NCBI RefSeq assembly: GCF_000367365.1 | Contig: NZ_BARF01000014.1 | Coordinates: forward strand, 186,001-250,000 | DNA length: 64,000 bases | Direction of reading: 5' to 3' | Origin: Streptomyces prunicolor NBRC 13075 | Lineage (GTDB): Bacteria > Actinomycetota > Actinomycetes > Streptomycetales > Streptomycetaceae | Part shown: positions 55,373-62,667 of the stretch, piece by piece | Position numbering within the stretch: position 1 is the first letter of the stretch | How the letters are laid out: the number at the start of each line of letters is the position of its first letter | Made by a program: the position numbers and the translations under genes | The notes under the pieces: generated by a model | The model's database searches: none | Seen by the model: the letters and a program-made list of their open reading frames with translations, nothing else | Told to the model about the DNA's origin: nothing

Positions 55373-58054
55373 GTGCATGTCACGCCGCCCGCCTTCGAGC
55401 ACCACCGCGAACCCCTCGGCATCGGCGAGCCCGCTCCCCGCCTCAGCTGGCGCACGGCCACCGACACCGGGGACTGGCAGCAGGCCGCCCACCAGGTGGA
55501 GATCACCGCCGCCGACGGCACGGTCGTCACCGACACCGGACGCGTCGAGTCCGCCGAGTCCGTCCTCGTCCCCTGGCCCGGACCGCGCCTCGGCTCCCGG
55601 GAACGCGTCGGCGTACGCGTACGCGTCTGGGGCGAGACCGAGCACGACCCCTCCCCCTGGTCGACGACCTCGTACGCCGAAACCGGCCTCCTGGAACCGA
55701 CCGACTGGACGGCCCGCCCCATCACCCCGGACCGCGACGCCCCCACCGAGCAACCGCTCCCCGCAGCCCTGCTCCGCCGCGACTTCACCCTCACCGGCCC
55801 CGTCACCTCCGCCCGGCTGTACATCACCGCGTACGGCGTCTACACGGCCGAGATCAACGGCGAGCACGTGGGCGACCAGGTCATGGCCCCCGGCTGGACC
55901 TCCTACCAACACCGCCTGCGTTACCAGACGTTCGACGTCACACCCCTGCTGCGGACCGGCGCGAACACCATCGGAGCCCTGCTCGGCGAAGGTTGGTACA
56001 CCGGACGCCTCGGCTTCCACGGCGGTCGCCGCAACATCTACGGTGAACACCGCGCGCTTCTGGCCCAGTTGGAGATCGCGTACGCCGACGGCACGACGCA
56101 CATCGTCCGCACCGATGACCACTGGCGTACGACGACCGGTCCCGTGCTGCGTTCGGAGATCTACGACGGCGAGGCCTACGACGCGCGGAGTGAGCGGCCG
56201 GGCTGGTCCGCGCCGGGGCACGAGGTGTACGACTGGACCCGCGTCAACGAACTGCCGCCCGTCCATGCCGAGTTGGCGGCACCGACAGGTCCACCCGTGC
56301 GACGCACCCAGACCGTCGCCCCGGTCGAGGCCATCACGACCCCGTCCGGAAAGACGGTCCTGGACTTCGGACAGAACCTGGTCGGCCGACTGCGCATCCA
56401 CGTCGAGGGCCCCGCCGGCCACGAGGTCACCCTGCGCCACGCGGAGGTGCTGGAGCACGGTGAGCTGAGCATCCGACCCCTGCGGTTCGCCGCCGCCACG
56501 GACACGTACGTCCTGAGTGGCGAAGGCGTGGAGGTGTACGAACCCCACTTCACCTTCCACGGCTTCCGATACGCCGAGATCGGCAACTGGCCCGGCCCGC
56601 TGGACCCCGCTGCCGTCGAGGCGGTCGTACTCCACACGGACATGGCCCGCACCGGCTGGTTCGAGTGCTCCGACCCCTTGGTGAACCGGCTGCACGAGAA
56701 CGTCGTACAGGGCATGCGCGGCAACTTCCTCGACGTCCCGACAGACTGCCCGCAGCGCGACGAACGCATGGGCTGGACCGGCGACATACAGGTCTTCGCA
56801 CCCACCGCGTCCTTCCTCCACGACTGCTCCGGCATGCTGACCGGCTGGCTGCGCGACCTGTCCGCCGAGCAGTTGGCGCGACCGGACGGAGTGCCGCCGC
56901 TCGTTGTCCCCGACGTACTGCCGGCCGCGTTCCAGGACGCGGGCGCCCAGGCGGTGTGGGCCGATGTCGCGGTGCTCCTGCCGTGGACCCTGTACCAGCG
57001 ATTCGGGGACCTGGAGGTGCTGCGCACCCAGTACCCGAGCATGCGGGCCTGGGGCGAGGCCACGATCCGGCTCACCGCCGAGGGCGACGGACTGTGGCGT
57101 CAGGATTTCCAACTCGGCGACTGGCTCGACCCGCAGGCCCCGCCGGACAGCCCGGGGGAGGCGCGGACCGACGGCGACCTCGTCGCCAACGCGTACGTCA
57201 TCCGCTCCGCCGAGGTCCTGGCCGAGGTCGCCGAACTCCTCGATGGCACGCAGCAGTTGGACGGCACCGGACTGCTCGACGGCAAGGCGGACGCCGCCCG
57301 TCTCCGCGCGCACGCGCAGGCCGTACGCGAGCGCTTCGCCGACCGGTTCGTCACACCGGACGGCCGACTCTCCTCGGACACCCAGACCGCCTACGCCCTG
57401 GCCATCGCCTTCTCGCTCCTCCCGACGGAACGCCAACGACGGGGCGCCGCCGATCGGTTGGCGCAGATCGTGCGCCGCGCGTCCTTCCGTATCGCCACCG
57501 GTTTCACCGGCACACCCCTGATCTGCGACGCCCTGTGCGCGGCGGGCGAACCCCAACTCGCCTACCGCATGCTCCTGGAGAAGGACTGCCCGTCCTGGCT
57601 CTACCCGGTGACCATGGGCGCCACCACCGTCTGGGAGCGCTGGGACTCGATGCTGCCCGACGGCACCGTCAACCCCGGCGAGATGACCTCCTTCAACCAC
57701 TACGCGCTCGGCGCCGTGGCCGACTGGCTGCACCGCACGGTCGCGGGCCTCGCCGCCGCCGGACCCGGCTGGCGGCGGCTGCGCATCGCCCCGGTCCCGG
57801 GCGGCGACCTGACCTGGGCGAAGGCGGCCCACGACACCTTGTACGGCAGGGCCGAGGCGGGCTGGCGCATCGAGAGTGTGAAGGGTGGCAAGGGGGACAT
57901 CCTCGTCGTCGAGGCGTCGATACCCCCGAACACCCGGGCCGAGGTCCAACTACCGGACGGCAGCGCCCCGTTCGAGATCGCCTCGGGACGCCACACATTC
58001 CGTCGCCCCTACACCGCCACACCCTGGCCGCCGACCGCGATCCGGTACCCGTGA
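55373..58054 (+). CDS. Glycoside hydrolase family 78 alpha-L-rhamnosidase
   Basis: About 893 residues. N-terminal sandwich domains (VTPPAFEHHREPLGIGEPAP, PRLSWRT) are followed by the Bac_rhamnosid N domain (INGEHVGDQVMAPGWTSYQH), then the (alpha/alpha)6 barrel with the catalytic DERMGWTGD motif at residues 463-471 and the base glutamate in NPGEMTSFNHYALG, and a C-terminal sandwich. No signal peptide. GGAG at 55360-55363 is nine bases before GTG 55373, which decides this start; a TTG at 55364 overlapping the previous stop would abut that site. It removes terminal rhamnose, typical of rhamnogalacturonan and plant glycosides. Last gene of the operon. Confidence 0.92.
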   Translation: MHVTPPAFEHHREPLGIGEPAPRLSWRTATDTGDWQQAAHQVEITAADGTVVTDTGRVESAESVLVPWPGPRLGSRERVGVRVRVWGETEHDPSPWSTTSYAETGLLEPTDWTARPITPDRDAPTEQPLPAALLRRDFTLTGPVTSARLYITAYGVYTAEINGEHVGDQVMAPGWTSYQHRLRYQTFDVTPLLRTGANTIGALLGEGWYTGRLGFHGGRRNIYGEHRALLAQLEIAYADGTTHIVRTDDHWRTTTGPVLRSEIYDGEAYDARSERPGWSAPGHEVYDWTRVNELPPVHAELAAPTGPPVRRTQTVAPVEAITTPSGKTVLDFGQNLVGRLRIHVEGPAGHEVTLRHAEVLEHGELSIRPLRFAAATDTYVLSGEGVEVYEPHFTFHGFRYAEIGNWPGPLDPAAVEAVVLHTDMARTGWFECSDPLVNRLHENVVQGMRGNFLDVPTDCPQRDERMGWTGDIQVFAPTASFLHDCSGMLTGWLRDLSAEQLARPDGVPPLVVPDVLPAAFQDAGAQAVWADVAVLLPWTLYQRFGDLEVLRTQYPSMRAWGEATIRLTAEGDGLWRQDFQLGDWLDPQAPPDSPGEARTDGDLVANAYVIRSAEVLAEVAELLDGTQQLDGTGLLDGKADAARLRAHAQAVRERFADRFVTPDGRLSSDTQTAYALAIAFSLLPTERQRRGAADRLAQIVRRASFRIATGFTGTPLICDALCAAGEPQLAYRMLLEKDCPSWLYPVTMGATTVWERWDSMLPDGTVNPGEMTSFNHYALGAVADWLHRTVAGLAAAGPGWRRLRIAPVPGGDLTWAKAAHDTLYGRAEAGWRIESVKGGKGDILVVEASIPPNTRAEVQLPDGSAPFEIASGRHTFRRPYTATPWPPTAIRYP

Positions 58055-58098
58055 ACCCCGGGCGACCGCACGCGGAGTGACCGGGTCGGGTCCCAGGC

Positions 58099-58582
58099 CT
58101 ACGACGCGCTCGGCGGCGTCTCCTCGTCGTGCGGGGTTGTGAGCCGGGCGCGCAGGCGGCCGACGAGTGGTCCGCCGTAGCCGGCGGCCAGCGGTGGGAG
58201 TAACCACAGGACGTAGGCGTAGGGGGACACCCAGGCGAGACCGATGCTCAGGAGGAACCACAGGCCCACCGCCCACGAACTGTCGGCGTGTCTACGGGCC
58301 TGTGCGACATCGCCGATGACGAGACCGCCGTTGGCCGAGACCTCCTTGAGGGCGATCTCGCAGAAGCCGATGCCCGCCATGGTGCCGGCGAAGAGCGTCT
58401 GCGCCATCGGATTGGTGAGCCCGGAACCCATGACGGCCGTCGGGAACGGCAGGAACGCGACCAGCAGCAGGAACCGGCGCGTGCCATGAAGCGAAGGTCC
58501 TCGACAGCACGCGGATCTGGTCCATCAGCTGGTGGTGCCGCCGCCACACCGACCACAGGAGTACGAACGCCAACTCGTGCAC
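58099..58582 (-). pseudogene. Truncated, frameshifted TMEM175-type membrane channel gene
   Basis: Two frames on the minus strand give neighbouring parts of one family. From 58582 the first reads HELAFVLLWSVWRRHHQLMD and breaks near 58500; the second continues FLLLVAFLPFPTAVMGSGL through to the TGA at 58099 and has three hydrophobic segments. HH followed by a helix with L-PFPT is characteristic of TMEM175/DUF1211 potassium channels. The N-terminal helix with the usual start is missing. It is therefore a gene remnant; an intact 110-residue C-terminal ORF could still be translated from ATG 58431. Confidence 0.65.
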
Positions 58583-58645
58583 CCGATCCTAGGGAGTGGA
58601 CGGCACCCCTCAGTCGCGCTTGAAGTTTCAAACGGATTCGGTCAG

Positions 58646-58668
58646 ACTCTCGTTTGAGAGTTCAAACG
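58646..58668. promoter_or_regulatory. Overlapping palindromes upstream of the DUF6069 gene
   Basis: CGTTTGA-GAGT-TCAAACG (58651-58668) is a perfect dyad, overlapped by ACTCTC-GTTT-GAGAGT (58646-58661). A further TTTCAAACGG lies at 58626-58635. The form suits a TetR-type operator, but no TetR gene is adjacent. Confidence 0.65.
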
Positions 58669-58721
58669 GCTCGTTCCGGGGTCCTTTGGGCTCTGCCCGA
58701 ATTCATCCCCCTGGAGCTGTC

Positions 58722-59135
58722 ATGTCCCTTGCCTCTGATGCCGTCGCCGTCCGCCGTGGCCCGCTCGCCGTGGCGGGAGGCCTGCTCGCCGCGATCGTGG
58801 TGGCCTCCGCGGCGGACACGGTCCTCGCCCTCCTCGCCCTGGCCGCCGGCGCACCCGACGACTTCCAGCCCTTGAAGGCACCGTCGTACATCTTCCTGAC
58901 GACCCTCGGCATAGTCGCCGGAGCCATCGGCTGGGCCGTCGTACGCAAGGTCTCGAAGGACCCCCAGGCGCTGGTCCGCCGGCTGGTGCCGACCCTCGTC
59001 GTGGTCTCCTTCGTCCCCGACTTCCTGCTCTACGGCGACGGTGGCGCGACCGGCGTCGGGGCGCTGCTCCTGATGCACGTGGCGGTCGCGGCGACCGCGG
59101 TGATCACCTATCGACGGGTGATGCCCCTGTCGTAG
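58722..59135 (+). CDS. DUF6069-type four-helix membrane protein
   Basis: A 137-residue membrane protein with four hydrophobic helices (about residues 14-40, 52-72, 88-105 and 112-130). The pattern AADTVLALLALAAG followed by LKAPSYIFLTTLGIVAGAIG, and VPDFLLYGDGG between helices 3 and 4, fits the actinobacterial DUF6069 family. Function unknown. ATG 58722 has GGAG upstream. The palindromes 60-75 bases upstream suggest inducible expression. Confidence 0.75.
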   Translation: MSLASDAVAVRRGPLAVAGGLLAAIVVASAADTVLALLALAAGAPDDFQPLKAPSYIFLTTLGIVAGAIGWAVVRKVSKDPQALVRRLVPTLVVVSFVPDFLLYGDGGATGVGALLLMHVAVAATAVITYRRVMPLS

Positions 59136-59175
59136 GGACGAGCGCAACGGCGGCGGACGGTCACCGGCGACCGAG

Positions 59176-59976
59176 TCACTGGGCCCCGACCGTCGTGCGC
59201 CACAACTCCCCGGTCTCCGCCGCCGCGTCCGGTGCCACGAGCAGCAACGGCTCGCCGTACGACGGCAGTTGTGGCATCGCCACCGCGCCCGCCTCGGTCG
59301 CGATGAGCAGGGCGGGAAGGCCGTCCACCGGGTGGAACTCGCCGATCGCGGCGGCTGTCGCCCGGCCCGCCGCGACCTGCACCAAGGACAGTGCGGTCGA
59401 GCCCAACACGCGGGCCGTGCAGTGGCGTTCGGCGAGTTTCGCGAGGAGTGCGTCCAGGCCGGGCCAGTGCGCGTGTGCCGCCCACTCGGTGAGGAACACA
59501 TGGCCCGTGAGCGTGGCGTGGTCCGCCGCGTGGATCGGGGTTCCGTTCAGGTGCGCGCCCTTGCCCCGTACCGCCGTGAAGACCTCGCCCCGCCACGGGT
59601 CCGCAACCAGGCCCAGCAGCGGACTGCCGTCCGGCTCCGCCAGGCCCAGGGAGAAGGAGCACCAGCCAAGTCCGTGGGCGTAGTTGGTCGTTCCGTCCAC
59701 GGGGTCGATCACCCAGTGCGGTGCGTCGTCCGACGTGCCTTCCTCGGCGCCGTACTCCTCGCCGTCGATGCCCCAGTCGGGGAACTCCCGCCGTAGCACC
59801 GCCCGTACGTGCCGTTCCACCGCCTCGTCCGTGTCCGTGACGATGTCGGCCGGGCTCGCTTTCTGCCGGACCGGGCCCGCACCTCCTCGGTTCCCGCCGC
59901 GAATCGCTTCCGCCGCCCACTCGGCCAATTCCACGGCCACTCGTAGAGCACCGTCAAGGTCATGTTCGTTCGGCAC
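59176..59976 (-). CDS. Inositol-monophosphatase-family phosphatase
   Basis: A 266-residue metal-dependent phosphatase: DTDEAVERHVR (metal-binding region), DGEEYGAEEG near residue 72 and WVIDPVDGTTNYAHGLG at about 88-104 are intact. The second, C-terminal metal motif is weaker (EFHPVDGLPALLIATEAGA instead of the usual WDxAAG), so substrate preference may differ. Possible substrates are inositol phosphate, histidinol phosphate or PAP. GTG 59976 begins the frame; a short purine-rich site precedes it. It is convergent with DUF6069. Confidence 0.85.
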   Translation of the reverse strand: MPNEHDLDGALRVAVELAEWAAEAIRGGNRGGAGPVRQKASPADIVTDTDEAVERHVRAVLRREFPDWGIDGEEYGAEEGTSDDAPHWVIDPVDGTTNYAHGLGWCSFSLGLAEPDGSPLLGLVADPWRGEVFTAVRGKGAHLNGTPIHAADHATLTGHVFLTEWAAHAHWPGLDALLAKLAERHCTARVLGSTALSLVQVAAGRATAAAIGEFHPVDGLPALLIATEAGAVAMPQLPSYGEPLLLVAPDAAAETGELWRTTVGAQ

Positions 59977-60162
59977 AGCTCTTCACCACCCCGTCCAGGT
60001 CGTCGCTCATGATCGCGTCCACATCCCAGGAGACCAGAACGGGTGGATGAACGTGGACTTTCCGCAGGGCGACACTTGGGCGGGGTGGGGCCTTACTTCG
60101 GCAGGCCCGCGCTGTCGGGATGACGGTGCAGGAATGCGGTGATGACGTTCTCTGTCCCTCCG

Positions 60163-60612
60163 TCAGCCGGACAGGCCCTCCACGCGTGTCCGCAGGGCGG
60201 CGCCGTACCGGGCATATGTCTCCTTGAGCTGGTCGAGCGCCGGGACGAGTTCGGCAGTGGTGGCGCCGTAGAACTCCTCGGAGTCGGTCAACTCCGTGGT
60301 GCCGTCCGGCTGTTGGGTGAGTACGAACGAGTGCCTGCCGAGGATCGCGTCGAGTGATCCGCCTTCCCAGACCAGCCGATGGGGTGGCTTGACTTCAACG
60401 ATCCTCATCGTGACCTCCTGCACGGCGGTGGCGTCGCCGTCGGAGACCCGGCCCGGAACCTCCGCCCCGACCACGACCTCCTCGGGCTTCGCGTCGAGCG
60501 ACAGAACCGGATGCCACCGCACGTACTGGTCCAGCGCCACGATCACGCGCCACACGGCCTCCACCGGCGCGGAGATCCTGGTCACCGCGGAGACAGCAGG
60601 GGTTTCCTTCAC
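60163..60612 (-). CDS. SRPBCC/START-fold ligand-binding protein
   Basis: A 149-residue protein of the SRPBCC superfamily: ISAPVEAVWRVIVALDQYVRW at residues 14-34, GRVSDGDATAVQEVTMRIVE and RHSFVLTQQPDGTTELTDSE. It should hold a hydrophobic ligand in its pocket. GTG 60612 has AAGGAG eight bases upstream. It is in the same direction as, and 43 bases after, the quinone oxidoreductase, probably co-transcribed under the HxlR regulator. Confidence 0.82.
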   Translation of the reverse strand: MKETPAVSAVTRISAPVEAVWRVIVALDQYVRWHPVLSLDAKPEEVVVGAEVPGRVSDGDATAVQEVTMRIVEVKPPHRLVWEGGSLDAILGRHSFVLTQQPDGTTELTDSEEFYGATTAELVPALDQLKETYARYGAALRTRVEGLSG

Positions 60613-60655
60613 GATCGGCTCCTTCCGTCGTCGTGTCGTACGGCGGGCTCAGGCG

Positions 60656-61579
60656 TCACGGCACCAGGACGATCCGGCCGCGCAGGCCGCCCCGGGCGAG
60701 CTGGGTGTGGGCCTCGGTGGCCTGCGACAGGGGGTAGGTCCGCGCCACGCGGGGCGTCAGCACGCCGACCTCGGCGAGGGCGGAGAGGTACGCGAGACGG
60801 GTCGGTTCGGGGCCGGCGAAGGTGTGGCGGACGACCACGCCCCGCTCGGGGTCGGGCAGCACGTCCAGCCGCACGCTCACGAAGATGCCGCCGTCGCGGA
60901 CAGCCGCCAGCGCGGGCGCGCCCAGCGCCGCCGCGTCGAGCACGCCGTCCACGCCTCCCGGCACGAACCGCCGTACCGCCGCGCTCAGTTCCTCGTCGCG
61001 GGACACGAACCAGGTGGCGCCGCGGTCGCGGAGGAACTCCTCGTCCTCGGGCCGCCCCTGCGCGACGATCCGCACGCCCCGGGTCCTTGCCAACTCGACG
61101 GCGTAGCCGCCCACGGCACCGGCGGCACCCGTGACGAGCAAGGTGTCGCGAGGCCGTAGCGGGAGGTGGTCCAGGGCCAGCGAGGCGGTCATCGCGTTGA
61201 GGGGGATCGTCGCCGCGAGCGTGAGGTCCATGCCCTCGGGGGCGGGCGCGAGGGAGTTGAGGTCGGTCACCAGGTACTCGGCCTGGGCCTTCGTGGGGCG
61301 CACCACGGGGGCGTCGAACACGATCACCGGTGTACCGGTCTTGAGCAGGACACCCGGGCCGACCGCGTCGATGACCCCGGCGGCGTCCAGACCGAGACCG
61401 GTGTACTCGACCCCCTCCATCGGTCCGAAGAACCCGCCCCACACAGCGGCGTCCGCGGGATTGAGCGCGGCAGCCGCGACTTTGACACGGACCTCAAAGG
61501 GGCCCGGCTCCGGGAGTGGGACCTCCACGACCTCGACGGCCTCGGGTCCACCGATCTTCCTGACGACTGCAGCGCGCAT
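60656..61579 (-). CDS. NADPH quinone-oxidoreductase-like dehydrogenase
   Basis: A 307-residue zinc-independent medium-chain dehydrogenase: KIGGPEAVEVVEVPLPEPGP, GLGLDAAGVIDAVGPG, and the NADPH loop VTGAAGAVGGYAVELAR at about residue 148. ATG 61579 was chosen as the family start MRAAVV; a longer frame to 61615 adds nine non-conserved residues. It is directly downstream of the HxlR gene, with a palindrome and a shared inverted element in its promoter, so HxlR probably controls it in response to a quinone or aldehyde. Confidence 0.88.
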   Translation of the reverse strand: MRAAVVRKIGGPEAVEVVEVPLPEPGPFEVRVKVAAAALNPADAAVWGGFFGPMEGVEYTGLGLDAAGVIDAVGPGVLLKTGTPVIVFDAPVVRPTKAQAEYLVTDLNSLAPAPEGMDLTLAATIPLNAMTASLALDHLPLRPRDTLLVTGAAGAVGGYAVELARTRGVRIVAQGRPEDEEFLRDRGATWFVSRDEELSAAVRRFVPGGVDGVLDAAALGAPALAAVRDGGIFVSVRLDVLPDPERGVVVRHTFAGPEPTRLAYLSALAEVGVLTPRVARTYPLSQATEAHTQLARGGLRGRIVLVP

Positions 61580-61623
61580 GATGTCCGCCCTTGCGTTTGC
61601 GTATCCGAACATCACGAACGCTA

Positions 61624-61641
61624 GGCGGGTTACGATCGATT
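61624..61641. promoter_or_regulatory. Left copy of an 18-bp inverted repeat flanking the HxlR gene
   Basis: GGCGGGTTACGATCGATT here is the reverse complement, at 17 of 18 positions, of 62116-62133. Each copy sits in a promoter region, one for the oxidoreductase and one for the HxlR gene, so it may be a shared binding site. Confidence 0.65.
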
Positions 61642-61670
61642 AGTAAGTAGGCACTTTAAAGTGCGTTACT
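61642..61670. promoter_or_regulatory. HxlR-type operator palindrome
   Basis: GCACTTTAAAGTGC (61651-61664) is a perfect 14-bp palindrome flanked by AGTAAGTAG on the left and GTTACT on the right, the AGTAAG/CTTACT-like half-sites of HxlR regulators. It overlaps the end of the HxlR gene and lies about 75 bases upstream of the oxidoreductase start. Confidence 0.75.
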
Positions 61671-62067
61671 GCCGGGCGTCGTAGTGTGCCCGCGCCTCGT
61701 CGACCTCGTCGGTCTTCTCCGCGGCCCAGTCGCGCACCTGGGACAGCAGGCCGTACAGGCCCTGCCCGAGCGGGGTCAGCTCGTAGTCGACGCGCACCGG
61801 CACGGTCGGTGTGACCGTCCGCTTCACCATGCCGTCGCGTTCCAGCATGCGCAGTGTCTGGGTGAGCATCTTCTGGCTGACGCCCGGGATCTCCCGGCTG
61901 ACATGGCTGTAGCGCATCGGGTCGCCGTGGGACCCGAGGGTGCACATCGTCAGGCTGACCCACCGGTTGCTGATCGTCGAGAGCAGGGCCACCGCCGGGC
62001 AGTCCTGCATGTACGCCTCGTACGTGCCGGGCTCGATCCGGCGCGTCGGCTTGGCGTTGGTGGTCAT
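61666..62067 (-). CDS. HxlR-family transcriptional regulator
   Basis: A 133-residue winged-helix protein: MQDCPAVALLSTISNRWVSL at residues 20-39, the recognition region IPGVSQKMLTQTLRMLERDG, and the wing VPVRVDYELTPLG. A cysteine before the first helix (DCP) is the usual redox- or aldehyde-sensing residue of the family. It is on the same strand as the oxidoreductase it probably controls, with matching elements in both promoters. Confidence 0.88.
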   Translation of the reverse strand: MTTNAKPTRRIEPGTYEAYMQDCPAVALLSTISNRWVSLTMCTLGSHGDPMRYSHVSREIPGVSQKMLTQTLRMLERDGMVKRTVTPTVPVRVDYELTPLGQGLYGLLSQVRDWAAEKTDEVDEARAHYDARQ

Positions 62068-62115
62068 CCGGGTCTCCCGTCAGGAGGGCCGCTCACTTTG
62101 AGGGGCTTACGTTCG

Positions 62116-62133
62116 AATCGATCGTAACCTGCC
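62116..62133. promoter_or_regulatory. Right copy of the 18-bp inverted repeat, in the HxlR promoter
   Basis: AATCGATCGTAACCTGCC lies 49 bases upstream of the HxlR start and mirrors 61624-61641. The core ATCGATCG is itself partly palindromic. Probable autoregulatory site. Confidence 0.65.
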
Positions 62134-62194
62134 CGATGTCCGACGTTCGGGGTGTGTTCGAGTTCGCAAACGGAAAGTGAAGGGTCGGACGTGG

Positions 62195-62599
62195 TCAGGC
62201 CCTGGTGATGTCCCGGCCCGGCATCGGCTCCGCGAGCGCTGCCCGCCACTCGGGCGCGCCGAAGGAGTCCGTGAAGTACTGCGTCTCGTGCACCACATGC
62301 CCGTCGGTGAATTCTATGATGCTCACCACGTAACTGGGCACCCCGTCGTACGTGATCACGCACTCGCTCACCCACAGCTCCCCGCCGCCGGTGATCCGGC
62401 GGACGGTGAAGTGGCGGTCGGCGGGATGGCCGCCGCGTTGGGCCGCGATCGTGGCGCGGCCCCGGAAGCGTTCTCCCGACTGGGGATAGTCGAGGAGCGC
62501 GTCCGGGGCGTAGATCGCGTGCTCGGTCTCGCTGTCTCCGCGCTCCGACGCCTGCCAGTGTTCCTCGATCGCGGCACGGGTCCGGATGTCAGGGTCCAT
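62195..62599 (-). CDS. SnoaL-like / NTF2-fold protein
   Basis: A 134-residue small alpha+beta barrel protein: IEEHWQASERGDSETEHAIY at residues 11-30, ALLDYPQSGERFRG, WVSECVITYDGVPSYVVSII and FTDGHVVHETQYF. This fold serves polyketide cyclases, isomerases and hydroxylases as well as non-catalytic proteins. ATG 62599 has AAGGGA upstream. It stands between the HxlR gene and the hydantoinase on the same strand. Substrate unknown. Confidence 0.8.
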   Translation of the reverse strand: MDPDIRTRAAIEEHWQASERGDSETEHAIYAPDALLDYPQSGERFRGRATIAAQRGGHPADRHFTVRRITGGGELWVSECVITYDGVPSYVVSIIEFTDGHVVHETQYFTDSFGAPEWRAALAEPMPGRDITRA

Positions 62600-62667
62600 G
62601 GCCTGGTCCCTTCTGCGGGCGGGCGAAACAGTCTGGGGCGAGAACAGGGTAGACGGGAGCCGCGCGA

